A DNA stretch of 64,000 nt from Fukatsuia anoeciicola (lineage in GTDB: Bacteria > Pseudomonadota > Gammaproteobacteria > Enterobacterales > Enterobacteriaceae): contig NZ_OZ060923.1 in NCBI RefSeq assembly GCF_964059965.1, positions 1,043,341 to 1,107,340 on the forward strand. The letters run 5' to 3'. This document shows, in pieces, positions 9,456-19,410 of this stretch; position 1 is the stretch's first letter, and each line of letters opens with the position of its first letter. A program made the position numbers and the translations under genes. The notes under the pieces were generated by a model. The model searched no databases. It saw only the letters and a list, made by a program, of their open reading frames with translations, and was not told the origin of the DNA.

Positions 9456-11756
9456 ATGAACCAAGGATTATTTGTTACAAAACGTGATAATAAAAAAGAA
9501 CGCATTGATCTAGATAAAATCCATCGAGTTATTGAATGGGCTGCAGAAGGCTTGCATAATGTTTCAGTCTCTCAGGTAGCATTACGCTCCCATATTCAAT
9601 TTTATGATGGAATAAAAACTGCCGATATACACGAAACTATTATTAAAGCTGCTGCTGATTTAATTTCTAGTCACGCACCGGATTATCAATATTTAGCTGC
9701 TCGCCTGGCAATTTTCCATCTACGTAAAAAAGCTTATGGTCAATTTGAACCACCATTACTTTTTGATCATGTATCAAAAATGATTCAAATGAATAAATAC
9801 GATCAACACTTATTCATAGATTATACCCCAGAAGAATTTGCCCAAATGGATACTTTTCTTGATCATTGGCGTGATCTTAATTTTTCTTATGCCGCAGTAA
9901 AACAGCTAGAAGGAAAATATTTAGTACAAAATCGAGTAAGTGGCGAAATATATGAAAGTGCCCAATTTTTATATCTTCTTGTTGCTGCTTGCCTATTTTC
10001 TCGTTACCCACAAGAAACTCGACTCTATTATGTTAAACGTTTTTATGATGCTATATCGACTTTTAAGATTTCATTACCAACACCAATTATGTCTGGTGTA
10101 CGTACCCCTACACGTCAATTCAGTTCATGCGTATTAATTGAATGTGATGATAGCTTAGATTCAATTAACGCCTCGGCTAGTGCTATTGTAAAATATGTTT
10201 CGCAGCGTGCTGGTATTGGTATTAATGCAGGCCGTATCCGCGCACTTGGAAGCCCTATTCGTGGAGGTGAAGCTTTTCATACTGGTTGCATTCCATTCTA
10301 TAAATATTTTCAGACTGCTGTTAAATCTTGTTCACAAGGTGGAGTACGCGGAGGTGCTGCTACACTATTTTATCCATTATGGCATTGGGAAATAGAAAAC
10401 TTATTAGTCCTAAAAAATAATCGCGGTATTGAAGGTAATCGAGTACGTCATATAGATTATGCAGTACAAATCAATAAATTGCTATATCAACGTTTGCTAG
10501 AAAATAGAGATATCACGTTATTTAGTCCCTCTGATGTGCCAGGATTATATGATGCTTTCTTTGCAGATCAATATGAGTTTGAACGACTATATTTATACTA
10601 CGAGCAAGATAAAAATCTTCGTCAACAAAGAGTGAGAGCAGTTGATTTATTCTCTTTAATGATGCAAGAACGTGCTTCTACTGGTCGTATTTATATTCAG
10701 AATGTTGATCACTGTAATACACATAGCCCATTTAATCCTAAGGTAGCACCGATACGCCAATCTAACTTATGTTTAGAAATTACATTACCCACTAAACCTA
10801 TAAATAATATTAGTGATGAAAAAGGTGAAATTGCTCTTTGTACACTATCTGCTTTTAATTTGGGCGCAATTAACCATATTAATGAATTAAAAGATTTAGC
10901 AATATTAATAGTACGCGCTCTCGATGCACTACTCGATTATCAGGATTACCCCATTATAGCAGCACGTAATAGCTCAATAGGACGACGTACTTTAGGTGTT
11001 GGTGTAATTAATTTTGCTTATTATTTAGCAAAAAATGATTTGGATTATTCTAGTACCAATCCTAATCATAGCGCTAAAAATCTAACACATCGTACTTTTG
11101 AAGCCATTCAATATTATCTATTACAAGCATCTAATGAATTAGCAAAGGAAAAGGGTGCTTGTCAATGGTTTTCACAAACTACTTATGCGCAAGGTCTTTT
11201 ACCGATTGATACTTATAAAAAAGAATTAGATAAAATCTGTAATGAACCACTACATCTTGATTGGGAAAGGTTACGCCAGAAAATTAAACAGTTTGGGCTA
11301 CGTAATTCAACTCTTTCTGCACTTATGCCTTCAGAAACCTCATCACAAATTTCTAATGCGACCAATGGAATTGAACCACCACGTGGTTATGTTAGTATAA
11401 AAGCATCAAAAGATGGTATCCTACGTCAGGTAGTACCAGAATACGAGCGATTAAAAGATAATTATCAATTATTGTGGGATATACCTAATAATGAAGGATA
11501 TTTACAACTTGTAGGTTTAATGCAAAAATTTATTGATCAATCTATTTCTGCAAATGCTAATTACGATCCTACTCGTTTTCCTAACAATAGAGTACCCATG
11601 AAGCAATTACTAAAAGATTTGCTTACTGCTTATAAATTAGGTATTAAAACTTTATATTACCATAATACACGTGATGGGGCAAATGATGCTCAAGGAGATA
11701 TAACAAGTAATCAAATTATTAATAATGACTGCGAAAGCGGTGCTTGTAAAATTTAA
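9456..11756 (+). CDS. nrdA: Ribonucleoside-diphosphate reductase class Ia, large subunit
   Basis: NrdA (R1) reduces ribonucleoside diphosphates to deoxy forms using a radical passed from NrdB. The 766 residues align with E. coli NrdA (761) over the full length. The N-terminal ATP-cone (about 5-95) is present. The active site is intact: Cys225 in FSSCVLIE, Asn437/Cys439/Glu441 in NLCLE, Cys462 in LCTLSAFN, the paired tyrosines in the TLYY segment near the end, and the redox tail CESGACKI. It is followed by nrdB after 15 bases and then by yfaE, the standard operon. This keeps DNA precursor synthesis aerobic and independent of the host. Confidence 0.98.
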   Translation: MNQGLFVTKRDNKKERIDLDKIHRVIEWAAEGLHNVSVSQVALRSHIQFYDGIKTADIHETIIKAAADLISSHAPDYQYLAARLAIFHLRKKAYGQFEPPLLFDHVSKMIQMNKYDQHLFIDYTPEEFAQMDTFLDHWRDLNFSYAAVKQLEGKYLVQNRVSGEIYESAQFLYLLVAACLFSRYPQETRLYYVKRFYDAISTFKISLPTPIMSGVRTPTRQFSSCVLIECDDSLDSINASASAIVKYVSQRAGIGINAGRIRALGSPIRGGEAFHTGCIPFYKYFQTAVKSCSQGGVRGGAATLFYPLWHWEIENLLVLKNNRGIEGNRVRHIDYAVQINKLLYQRLLENRDITLFSPSDVPGLYDAFFADQYEFERLYLYYEQDKNLRQQRVRAVDLFSLMMQERASTGRIYIQNVDHCNTHSPFNPKVAPIRQSNLCLEITLPTKPINNISDEKGEIALCTLSAFNLGAINHINELKDLAILIVRALDALLDYQDYPIIAARNSSIGRRTLGVGVINFAYYLAKNDLDYSSTNPNHSAKNLTHRTFEAIQYYLLQASNELAKEKGACQWFSQTTYAQGLLPIDTYKKELDKICNEPLHLDWERLRQKIKQFGLRNSTLSALMPSETSSQISNATNGIEPPRGYVSIKASKDGILRQVVPEYERLKDNYQLLWDIPNNEGYLQLVGLMQKFIDQSISANANYDPTRFPNNRVPMKQLLKDLLTAYKLGIKTLYYHNTRDGANDAQGDITSNQIINNDCESGACKI

Positions 11757-11771
11757 TTATTAGAGAAAATT

Positions 11772-12902
11772 ATGGCTTACACTACTTTTTCGCAAAAGAA
11801 AAATAATCAATTAAAAGAACCTATGTTTTTGGGGCAATCAGTTAATGTAGCTCGTTTTGATCAACAAAAATATGTTATTTTTGAACAACTTATTGAAAAA
11901 CAACTTTCTTTTTTTTGGCGTCCAGAAGAAATTGATGTTACTCGTGATAGTATTGATTATCAAAGTTTGCCAGAACATGAAAAACATCTTTTTATTAGTA
12001 ATTTAAAGTATCAAACCTTACTTGATTCTATTCAAGGACGTAGCCCTAATATTGCATTATTACCGTTAATTTCGATTCCTGAATTAGAAACTTGGGTAGA
12101 AACCTGGTCATTTTCAGAAACAATTCATTCTAGATCCTATACTCATATTATTCGTAATATCGTTAACGAGCCTTCATTTATATTCGATGATATTGTTACT
12201 AATAAAGAAATTTTAAAACGTGCAAAAGATATTTCTGCTTATTACGATGATTTAATAGAAATGACTAGTTATTATAATTTATTGGGTGAAGGAACCCATC
12301 AAGTTAATAATATTACTATAAATATAGATAGGTATACTTTAAAAAAAAAGCTTTATTTATGTCTAATAAGCGTTAATGCATTGGAAGGCATCCGTTTTTA
12401 TATCAGTTTTGCCTGTTCTTTTGCTTTTGCAGAACGAAAATTAATGGAAGGCAATGCTAAAATTATTAAGTTAATTGCTCGCGATGAGGCACTTCATCTT
12501 ACTGGAACACAACACATTCTTAATTTAATGCAAGGAGGTAAAGATGACCCCGAAATGGCAGAAATTGCTAAAGAATGTAAAAACGATTGCTATGCTTTAT
12601 TTATTAAAGTAGCTGAACAAGAAAAAGAATGGGCAAATTATCTTTTTCGTGATGGCTCTATGATTGGGCTTAATAAAGATATTCTTTGTCAGTATATCGA
12701 ACATATTACTAATATTCGTATGAAGTCTTTAACATTAGAACCCCCTTTCCCAAACCGTAATGACCCACTTCCATGGATTAAGCCTTGGCTTTCTTCTGAT
12801 AATGTACAGGTAGCACCCCAAGAAGTTGAGGTAAGTTCTTATTTGGTAGGGCAAATTGATGCTGAAGTCAATGCTGATGACTTACGGGATTTTGAATTAT
12901 AA
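11772..12902 (+). CDS. nrdB: Ribonucleoside-diphosphate reductase class Ia, small subunit
   Basis: NrdB (R2) houses the di-iron centre and tyrosyl radical that starts NrdA catalysis. At 376 residues it equals the E. coli length. The metal and radical segment ETIHSRSYTHI carries the Glu and His ligands and the radical tyrosine (residue 123 counting Met). The second ligand set lies in ARDEALH. The C-terminal tail ending in DFEL, which docks on NrdA, is present. A nine-A run around 12350 encodes the LKKK segment and is a possible slippage site. The gene sits between nrdA and yfaE. Confidence 0.98.
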   Translation: MAYTTFSQKKNNQLKEPMFLGQSVNVARFDQQKYVIFEQLIEKQLSFFWRPEEIDVTRDSIDYQSLPEHEKHLFISNLKYQTLLDSIQGRSPNIALLPLISIPELETWVETWSFSETIHSRSYTHIIRNIVNEPSFIFDDIVTNKEILKRAKDISAYYDDLIEMTSYYNLLGEGTHQVNNITINIDRYTLKKKLYLCLISVNALEGIRFYISFACSFAFAERKLMEGNAKIIKLIARDEALHLTGTQHILNLMQGGKDDPEMAEIAKECKNDCYALFIKVAEQEKEWANYLFRDGSMIGLNKDILCQYIEHITNIRMKSLTLEPPFPNRNDPLPWIKPWLSSDNVQVAPQEVEVSSYLVGQIDAEVNADDLRDFEL

Positions 12903-12906
12903 TCTT

Positions 12907-13167
12907 ATGGTAAACTTTATTATTAACTTATATAAGAGTAAATTACAATTTGATTATCCTACTGAGAGTAATCATTTATTAGAAGTATTAAAGAAACATA
13001 AAATACCAGTTGAGTATGAATGTTGCTCAGGTTATTGTGGTGTATGTCGCCTAATACTACTGAAAGGTAAAATTGATTATTTAATACAACCATTAGCGTT
13101 TATTCAGAATAACGAAATCCTTCCATGTTGTTGCAAACCAATAGGAGATATTATAATTAATATTTAA
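12907..13167 (+). CDS. yfaE: 2Fe-2S ferredoxin for NrdB cofactor maintenance
   Basis: An 86-residue plant-type ferredoxin homologous to E. coli YfaE (84), which supplies electrons to rebuild the NrdB di-iron tyrosyl radical. The cluster ligands are visible as C-x4-C-x2-C in CCSGYCGVC, plus the distal Cys in LPCCCKP. The start chosen is the ATG at 12907, four bases after the nrdB stop. An in-frame ATG inside nrdB (12856) would add 17 residues absent from the family. The operon order nrdA-nrdB-yfaE is ancestral. Confidence 0.93.
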   Translation: MVNFIINLYKSKLQFDYPTESNHLLEVLKKHKIPVEYECCSGYCGVCRLILLKGKIDYLIQPLAFIQNNEILPCCCKPIGDIIINI

Positions 13168-14616
13168 TTAAATCTAAAAATAAATACTTCTATATAGTTA
13201 TTATTATATTTTTTAATGTTAAGTTAACATTTAATTATCTTGGGATAAAATATATACTTTGAGTATAAAATACTTATAGCTAATACATAAATAAAATTAG
13301 ATAATAAATTAAATAACTATTTTTAATATAAGAATATTATATTTAAAATTATATATGTAATAAAATTAATACAAATTTTTTTTGTAATTTTTATTAATAC
13401 TAATGTAGTATTATTTAAATAATAATTATTAATATTTAATAGATTAAATCTATATAACTACTTAATTAACATATAAAAAATTATATTTTTGTATATTTTA
13501 ATAGTAATAATATCTAATTAATAGACTTATTATATTATTAACACCTACTATCATATAATAGTAATTATATAAGTTGCTAAGCATTAATGCTAATTAGTAT
13601 ATACTAATAAAAACTATATTATATAATAACTATTATAACAATTAAAAACTAAAAACAAATAATCTATATTAATTAATAAACTCATATTAAGTTATTAACT
13701 AATCCTTAAATCTATACTATAGGTATTACCTATAGTATAGGATAATTATTAATAATAATTTTTATGTAAACTTATATAAATAAATATATTATATCAGTAA
13801 GTAAAAAATTAATCACTACATATTACTTTAATAACTATAGTTATAGTTATAAATAAAGTATAATATACTATATATAAAATAATTTTTATTTATAATTTTT
13901 ATAGTAATGCTACTTTAAATATATTATTTTTAGATAAATAAAAGTTATTAATAATATTAATAATAATGTTTGTAATATATAAATAAATATAAATAAAATG
14001 GAATACTAGTATTAAAAAGTAAGAAGATTCTTTTAATATACATTATAATAATCTTATAACTTAATATTTAATATATAAATAATTTATTACTATATAATAT
14101 TAGATTATCTATTTATTAATATGTATAAAATAAGCAAAAATATTTTTATGATAAAATATTATCACAAAGCTAAGAGTTTTGTCTATTTTAATTTTATATA
14201 ATTTACTATAACTTTATAAAGAATTTACTATTATTAATAGTATTAACCTATTCATAGAATATCTTAATATTTTTACTAAAATATATCTTTTTAGTAATAA
14301 TTTTACATATTGATAAAAAATACTTTATTAATAAAATTAATAGTATTAATATTTAATATAGTCTAGTAACTTAATTTTATTAGTAAATTATCTAAATATA
14401 GATAAATTAACTTCATAGTTTTATTTTCTTAATATTAAACCTATATTTATAGTATAAAATATTTTTATTAAAAAAATACAAATTACATACAATATATTTA
14501 CTATAAATAATTAGAAGAGATAAATATATCTTAATATAGACATAGGTATTATTTAAATTTTCTGCTATAATAAATATTACTTATTGTTCTTTAATATCCT
14601 AGCAGAAGAGATACCT
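13168..14616. other. Gene-free AT-rich gap
   Basis: No coding frame is seen. It contains the palindrome at 13712-13740. A segment near 14050-14125 shares an 'acttaatatttaatata...aataattta' string with 16160-16200 and 47575-47630. Confidence 0.6.
13712..13740. repeat. Perfect inverted repeat, 13-bp arms
   Basis: Arms 13712-13724 and 13728-13740 are exact complements with a 3-base loop (att). It lies in a non-coding gap 545 bases after yfaE. Confidence 0.7.
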
Positions 14617-15423
14617 ATGCATCCAATGCTAACTATTGCTATACGTGCTATACGTAAGGCTGGTGATTTTATTTCTCAAAGTTATCATCTACAGAATTAT
14701 ACTGAATCAAACAATAAAAGTAGGAATGACTTTGTTACCTGTCTTGCTCAGAAAGCAGAGCATTTAGCTATTGATATTATTAAAAAATACTACCCTAAAG
14801 ATAATATTTTCGCTAAATATTATGGTAAATATATTAGTGATAATAGTGATGTAAAATGGATTGTTAATTCATTAGGTGGCATTTCTAATTTTATTAAGTG
14901 CCTACCTCATTTTGCGATATCTATTGTTGCGTGTAACAAAGAAAATACTGAAGTTGCTGCAATTTATGATCCAGTACGCAATGAATTATTTACTGCGGTT
15001 CGTGGACAAGGGGCACAACTTAATGGTTATCGGTTGCGTGTTGTTGCTGCTCAAAAAAAAGATTTACGTATCATTACTCTAATGGCTGCTTTATCTGTTA
15101 ATTCTTGTCAACACTCAGAAAGCTATCTTAATATATTTAATAAACTGTTTATGCAATGTAATAATATAAATATTTCTGGTTCACCTGTCTTGGATCTGGC
15201 CTATGTTGCCGCAAATCGTATAGATGGTTTCTTTGGGGTAGGTTTAGAATATCAGGATTTTATTAGTGGTGAATTACTAATACGTGAATCAGGTGCTTTA
15301 ATAACAGATTTTATTGGTAATCATAATTATTATAATTCCGGTAATATTATTGCTGGTAATTCAAATGCAATTAAAATAATACTACAAACAATACGTAAAG
15401 AATTAAACGAAACATTTAAATGA
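14617..15423 (+). CDS. suhB: SuhB, inositol monophosphatase family; catalytic site lost
   Basis: A 268-residue homologue of E. coli SuhB (267), which is both an inositol-1-phosphatase and a factor in rRNA transcription antitermination. The start at 14617 matches the MHPML family start and follows an agaagag site; a frame opening at 14584 adds 11 unsupported residues. Fold-defining parts are well kept: NFIKxLPHFA, YDPxRNELFTAxRGQGAQLNGYRLR, LDLAYVAAxRxDGFF and GNIxAGN. The metal and catalytic motifs are not. The EE pair at 67-68 is Lys-Tyr, and DPLDGT at 84-89 reads NSLGGI (Asp84Asn, Asp87Gly, Thr89Ile). Asp44 is Ala and the Trp before the last Asp ligand is Gln. It is very likely phosphatase-dead, leaving the rRNA role as the reason to keep it (inference). 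Confidence 0.92.
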   Translation: MHPMLTIAIRAIRKAGDFISQSYHLQNYTESNNKSRNDFVTCLAQKAEHLAIDIIKKYYPKDNIFAKYYGKYISDNSDVKWIVNSLGGISNFIKCLPHFAISIVACNKENTEVAAIYDPVRNELFTAVRGQGAQLNGYRLRVVAAQKKDLRIITLMAALSVNSCQHSESYLNIFNKLFMQCNNINISGSPVLDLAYVAANRIDGFFGVGLEYQDFISGELLIRESGALITDFIGNHNYYNSGNIIAGNSNAIKIILQTIRKELNETFK

Positions 15424-15432
15424 TGATTTTAT

Positions 15433-15453
15433 TTATCTAAGTATATTAGATAA
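15433..15453 (+). terminator. Possible suhB terminator
   Basis: An 8-bp AT-rich stem (15433-15440 with 15446-15453) with a 5-base loop is followed by ttatttttaac. It starts 10 bases after the suhB stop. The stem is weak and the call rests mainly on position. Confidence 0.45.
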
Positions 15454-16209
15454 TTATTTTTAACAGACTTACAAATTATCAAAAAAAGAATAGTAAGTTA
15501 TTAGCTAATATAAAAGTATCACTTAAATAAACTATTTATCTTTATTCTATATTTAGGATTACTTTAAGTTTATTCATAAACTACAGTAAATATATTTAAA
15601 TTTAATTTAAATAAAGCTATAAATAAATAAATAGTATCTATTGCTTTCTTTTAAAAGGCTATATTACTTAAGTTTATTTACATTAAATATAGTAGAAGTT
15701 AAATATATTAATCATCAATAGATTAAATCTATTTAAAATTTTTTTAAATTATATTTAGATAAAAAATATGTAAAAAGTACACTTTATATAAAGTAAATAA
15801 TTATTTTAAGTATTTTAACTAATTACTTGAGTAAAATTTAGTAAATATAATAGATTTTAAATTAGTTTCTAGATATAACATAAACTAATAATTTATTAAA
15901 TAAAATTTTTATATAATCATATAAGTAAAAGATCTATATAAAAATAGATTAACTTCTCTATAAAATAGCCTTTAAAATATTATTTTTACTACACTAAATT
16001 AGCTAGTATTATACTATTTTTAGAATATAATACTAAGCGTATATTAAAAGATTAAGAGTAAATATATACTAAAAGTACTTAGTATCTTTTAATTTAGAAT
16101 TATCTATTCTATAGTAGATTTTACTTAACTATATAATAATAGTATTATTATTTAATATTTAATATATAATATATAAATAATTTATTTCTATATAATATCA
16201 AGATTACTA

Positions 16210-16490
16210 TCTATTAATATTTCGTTAATATGTATTAGCTATTAAAGAAAAATAAACTTTAATCTATATATAGATATAATATACTATATCATAAAAATAT
16301 TATTAAATAGTAAGTTAAATAAATTAAATATTACTTAACTTCTAATAAAATTATTTTTAAATAATAGAATAATATTCTTACTTAGTATAGAGAACTAATC
16401 TAATACTTATTAACACAGAACACTTAATATTTAAGTAAATAATTGAGATATTTATCATACATTAAAGTATATGAATTTTACCATAAAAAT
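16210..16490 (+). repeat. Dispersed degenerate repeat A, copy 2
   Basis: Starts with 'tctattaatatttcgttaa', shared exactly with 32796. It continues through 'aaaaataaactttaatctatata', 'ctaataaaatta', 'agtatagagaac', 'tatcatacattaaag' and ends near 'gaattttaccat'. It aligns with copies at 1-245 and 32796-33082 in the same orientation. No intact gene is present. Confidence 0.7.
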
Positions 16491-16928
16491 ATTTTATTAT
16501 CCAAAATCTAAAAAATATTATAGATAAGAATAAAATTCTCTAATAATAATTATATAAATTGTTAATAAAAAATAAATATAATACATTAATATTTTTTAAT
16601 AAAAAACAAACAAATTATAATACCTCTATTATATTTAACATGAATAATATCAAGTTAAAAACTTTAACAAAAAGTAATAGCGTAATATTAACTCTTTTTC
16701 TTATTATGCTATTTAAGTTAAGTTATAAAATATCTTTATAACTGACTACTCTTTATTAAATTTAATTAATATAAAAAGATTTTATGTAAAAAGATGTATT
16801 TTTTACGAGTTATTAATTAATTATGTTATTTAACATTTTAATTATTTTAGTAAAATAATTATTTTATTTATATTACAGTATCTCTTATTATAGTATAAAA
16901 TTTATATCTTTACGTAAAGATAAATGTA

Positions 16929-17036
16929 AAATACTCAGATAATCAATCAAAGAGCCATGAAAAGAAGACAGCAATAAAATACTAACCTAGATATACTATG
17001 TACTTATTTTATTTAAGATGTAAAATCTGAGTATTT
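16929..17036 (-). other. 12-bp inverted repeat with 84-base insert, past pmbA
   Basis: AAATACTCAGAT (16929-16940) is perfectly complementary to 17025-17036. The enclosed 84 bases are slightly less AT-rich than the surroundings. On the minus strand the element lies 24 bases after the pmbA stop and ends in a short T-rich run. It could be a terminator with a large loop or a small structured RNA. I cannot tell which. Confidence 0.5.
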
Positions 17037-17060
17037 AATTATTTTATGTTTATCTTTTCA

Positions 17061-18401
17061 TTATTTACCAGCAATTTTCATTACAGGTAATAACACAGAA
17101 CCACATTGTATATTATTACGGGTTTCAATATCATTACCAATACTAACAATATTAAGTAACATATCTTTCAGATTACCCGCAATAGTTATTTCACTAACTG
17201 GATACTGAATTTCACCATTTTCAATCCAAAATCCAGCAGCACCACGTGAATAGTTACCGGTAACGTAATTAACACCATCACCCATTAGTGATGTTACTAA
17301 TAAACCTTTATCTAGCTGTTTTAACATATTGATAAAATCCTGTTCTTGACCTGAAATACACCAATTATGAATCCCGCCAGCATGACCAGTACTTTGTAAT
17401 TGTAGTTTACGTGCTGAATAACTATTTAATAAATAGGTTTTTAGCACTCCATTTTTAACTATATTTTGTTTAACAGTACGTACGCCTTCATTATCAAAGG
17501 GAGCAGATGCTAAACCACATAATAAATGTGGATGTTCTGATATTGTTAACCATTTAGGTAATATTTGTTTACCTAGTTGATCAAGTAAAAAAGTTGATTT
17601 ACGATAAACATTATCACCACTAATAGCAGTCACTAAATGCCCAAACAAACCTGTTGCTACTTCTGAAGCAAATAATACAGGTGCCTGCATAGTTAATAAT
17701 TTACGGGGAGCTAAACGTGATAGTGTGCGACGAGCACATTCTTTACCTATCCATTCAGGAGTTTGTAAATCTTTCATACGACGACTAATACTATAAGCAT
17801 AATCACATTCCATTTTTCCTTCGTGTGTAGCAATTACACTACTAAAAAGTGAATGGCAACTAGAATAATAACTTTGTAACATACCATGAGTATTACCAAA
17901 GACTCTAATACTATAATTGCTATTAAAATTACCTCCTTTGGTATTAGCAATACGTTTATCAGTCCTTAATGCAGCCATCTCTGCTCTAGCTGCTAATTCA
18001 ATGCCATAAGTAGTCTCTAAATTACCTGGATAAAAAAGATCTAATTCTAACGTATTAAATGCTAATAAATGTTTATCCGCTATTCCAGAATATGGATCGA
18101 TTGAAGTATAACGAGCAATATCTAAAGCAGCATTTACTGTACGAGAAATAGTATTAGAATTTAAATCTGTTGAAAATGCGCTACCTTTACGCTGTTTATG
18201 GTAAACAGTAATTCCTAATGCGCCATCACTATTGAATTCTACATTCTCTACTTTCCCAAAGCGAGTACTTACACTAATACCAGTTGTTTTTGTAATCGCA
18301 ACTTCAGCGTTATCGCAAGAAGAACTAGCTAATTCTAATGCCTGCGCAACGGCTTGTCTCAAAATTTTATGTTGTTCTGCAATCTGAGTAGCTACTTTCA
18401 T
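17061..18401 (-). CDS. pmbA: TldE/PmbA, metalloprotease TldD partner
   Basis: A 446-residue protein matching E. coli PmbA (TldE, 450). With TldD it forms a peptidase complex acting on unfolded peptides, implicated in microcin B17 maturation and CcdA turnover. TldE is the subunit without the HExxxH metal site, and none is visible here. Conserved segments include GxxNxxxGxYSRGAAGFWIENGEI and EITIAGNLKDM near residues 368-415. It is divergent from yjgA, as in E. coli. tldD is not in this window, so function depends on its presence elsewhere. Confidence 0.94.
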   Translation of the reverse strand: MKVATQIAEQHKILRQAVAQALELASSSCDNAEVAITKTTGISVSTRFGKVENVEFNSDGALGITVYHKQRKGSAFSTDLNSNTISRTVNAALDIARYTSIDPYSGIADKHLLAFNTLELDLFYPGNLETTYGIELAARAEMAALRTDKRIANTKGGNFNSNYSIRVFGNTHGMLQSYYSSCHSLFSSVIATHEGKMECDYAYSISRRMKDLQTPEWIGKECARRTLSRLAPRKLLTMQAPVLFASEVATGLFGHLVTAISGDNVYRKSTFLLDQLGKQILPKWLTISEHPHLLCGLASAPFDNEGVRTVKQNIVKNGVLKTYLLNSYSARKLQLQSTGHAGGIHNWCISGQEQDFINMLKQLDKGLLVTSLMGDGVNYVTGNYSRGAAGFWIENGEIQYPVSEITIAGNLKDMLLNIVSIGNDIETRNNIQCGSVLLPVMKIAGK

Positions 18402-18546
18402 TGATTTACCATAGTTAATAAATTATTTATAAAAAAATTACTGTTTATTATCATAATAAACAGAATTTAAGTTTAACAAGATTCATATACGATTTCTCAT
18501 AAAGAGCAAAAACTGATAGGATCGATCTCTTTTAAGGAGTTTAGCT

Positions 18547-19095
18547 ATGAATCAGCAGTCTAAAAAGTGGCTTGATACAACAATAGAAGATCAAAATAAT
18601 GATAATAAAATCATTCGGGTAAGCAAAAGCAAAATAAAACGTGATGCAGAAATATTAAAAATTCTTGGTAATGAATTAGTTAATCTAGGAAAAAATGCAT
18701 TAGAACACATTCCGCTAGATGAAGATTTACTTAATGCTATTAAATTAGCACAAAAAATTAAAAAAAAAGGTTATCGTCGCCAAATTAAACTTATTGGCAA
18801 AATATTACGTCACCGTGAAGTTAAATCTATTCAAATAGCGTTAGATAAACTAAAAAATCGTTATAACCAACAAATTTCTCTATTTAAAAAATTAGAGACA
18901 CTATGTATTCGTCTAATTACAGAAGGTGATAATGCTATTCTTGCCGTATTAGTACTTTATCCACATATCAATCGTCAGCAATTACGTAGTTTAGTTCGTA
19001 ACGCACAAAAAGAAAAAATAACAAGTAAACCAACACGAGCTTTACATCAAATATTTCAGTATTTACTTAAAGTTTCAAATAAAACTTTACAATAA
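18547..19095 (+). CDS. yjgA: Ribosome-associated protein YjgA (DarP)
   Basis: A 182-residue, Lys/Arg-rich protein matching E. coli YjgA (183), now called DarP, which associates with late 50S ribosomal precursors. Conserved stretches include KSKIKRDAEILKxLGxELV near residues 27-45, the IPLDEDL segment, the RRQIKLIGKILR segment and the C-terminal HPxxxRQQLRxLxRNAxKE type region. The ribosome-binding site aaggag is seven bases before the ATG. It is divergent from pmbA with a 145-base shared promoter region, the E. coli arrangement. Confidence 0.93.
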   Translation: MNQQSKKWLDTTIEDQNNDNKIIRVSKSKIKRDAEILKILGNELVNLGKNALEHIPLDEDLLNAIKLAQKIKKKGYRRQIKLIGKILRHREVKSIQIALDKLKNRYNQQISLFKKLETLCIRLITEGDNAILAVLVLYPHINRQQLRSLVRNAQKEKITSKPTRALHQIFQYLLKVSNKTLQ

Positions 19096-19220
19096 AACGC
19101 TCATTTATTGAATCTTTCATATATGTATATAATTAATTTTTATTTATTATATTAAGATCATTAACTTATAGCAATGATATTATATTATTAATATTACATA
19201 ATTTACAATAATATCTTATA

Positions 19221-19410
19221 ATCTATTTTAAATAAAATTATAAGAAAACAGAAAAATAATATCGTATTATTAGTTTATATAAAATATTTTAACTTAATCT
19301 AATTTATATTAGATAAAATTCTAAATTTAAAAATAAACAAAAAAGTATTAAAATACTATCTAGATTTTTAATATTGCATATTAAATATTCTAGTATTTAT
19401 AGAACATATA
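19221..19410 (+). repeat. Dispersed degenerate repeat B, copy 1
   Basis: Resembles 33091-33285. Both contain 'ataagaaaacagaaa', then a region with 'ttaatctaatttatatt/ctaaatcttatttatatt', 'gtattaaaa', 'tttttaatatt' and 'atttata'. Divergence is about 30%. In the 33-kb locus it directly follows repeat A. Confidence 0.5.

Larger units (their letters stand above)
15424..17060. other. Gene-free AT-rich gap
   Basis: It holds a weak suhB terminator, repeat A copy 2 (16210-16490) and a long-loop inverted repeat beside pmbA. A 60-codon open frame at 16559-16741 is composed of low-complexity Lys/Asn/Ile/Leu and resembles no family, so it was not called. Confidence 0.6.

Noticed and set aside
9940..10395. 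Two short open frames inside nrdA
   Set aside because: They lie in another frame of a fully conserved gene; the same holds for short frames inside suhB, tpiA, metG, nadE, thiE and thiH.
12856..12906. Earlier yfaE start inside nrdB
   Set aside because: It adds 17 residues not seen in the ferredoxin family; the ATG at 12907 gives the normal length.
16559..16741. Small 60-codon gene
   Set aside because: Low-complexity Lys/Asn/Ile/Leu composition, no ribosome-binding site and no family resemblance; expected by chance in AT-rich DNA.
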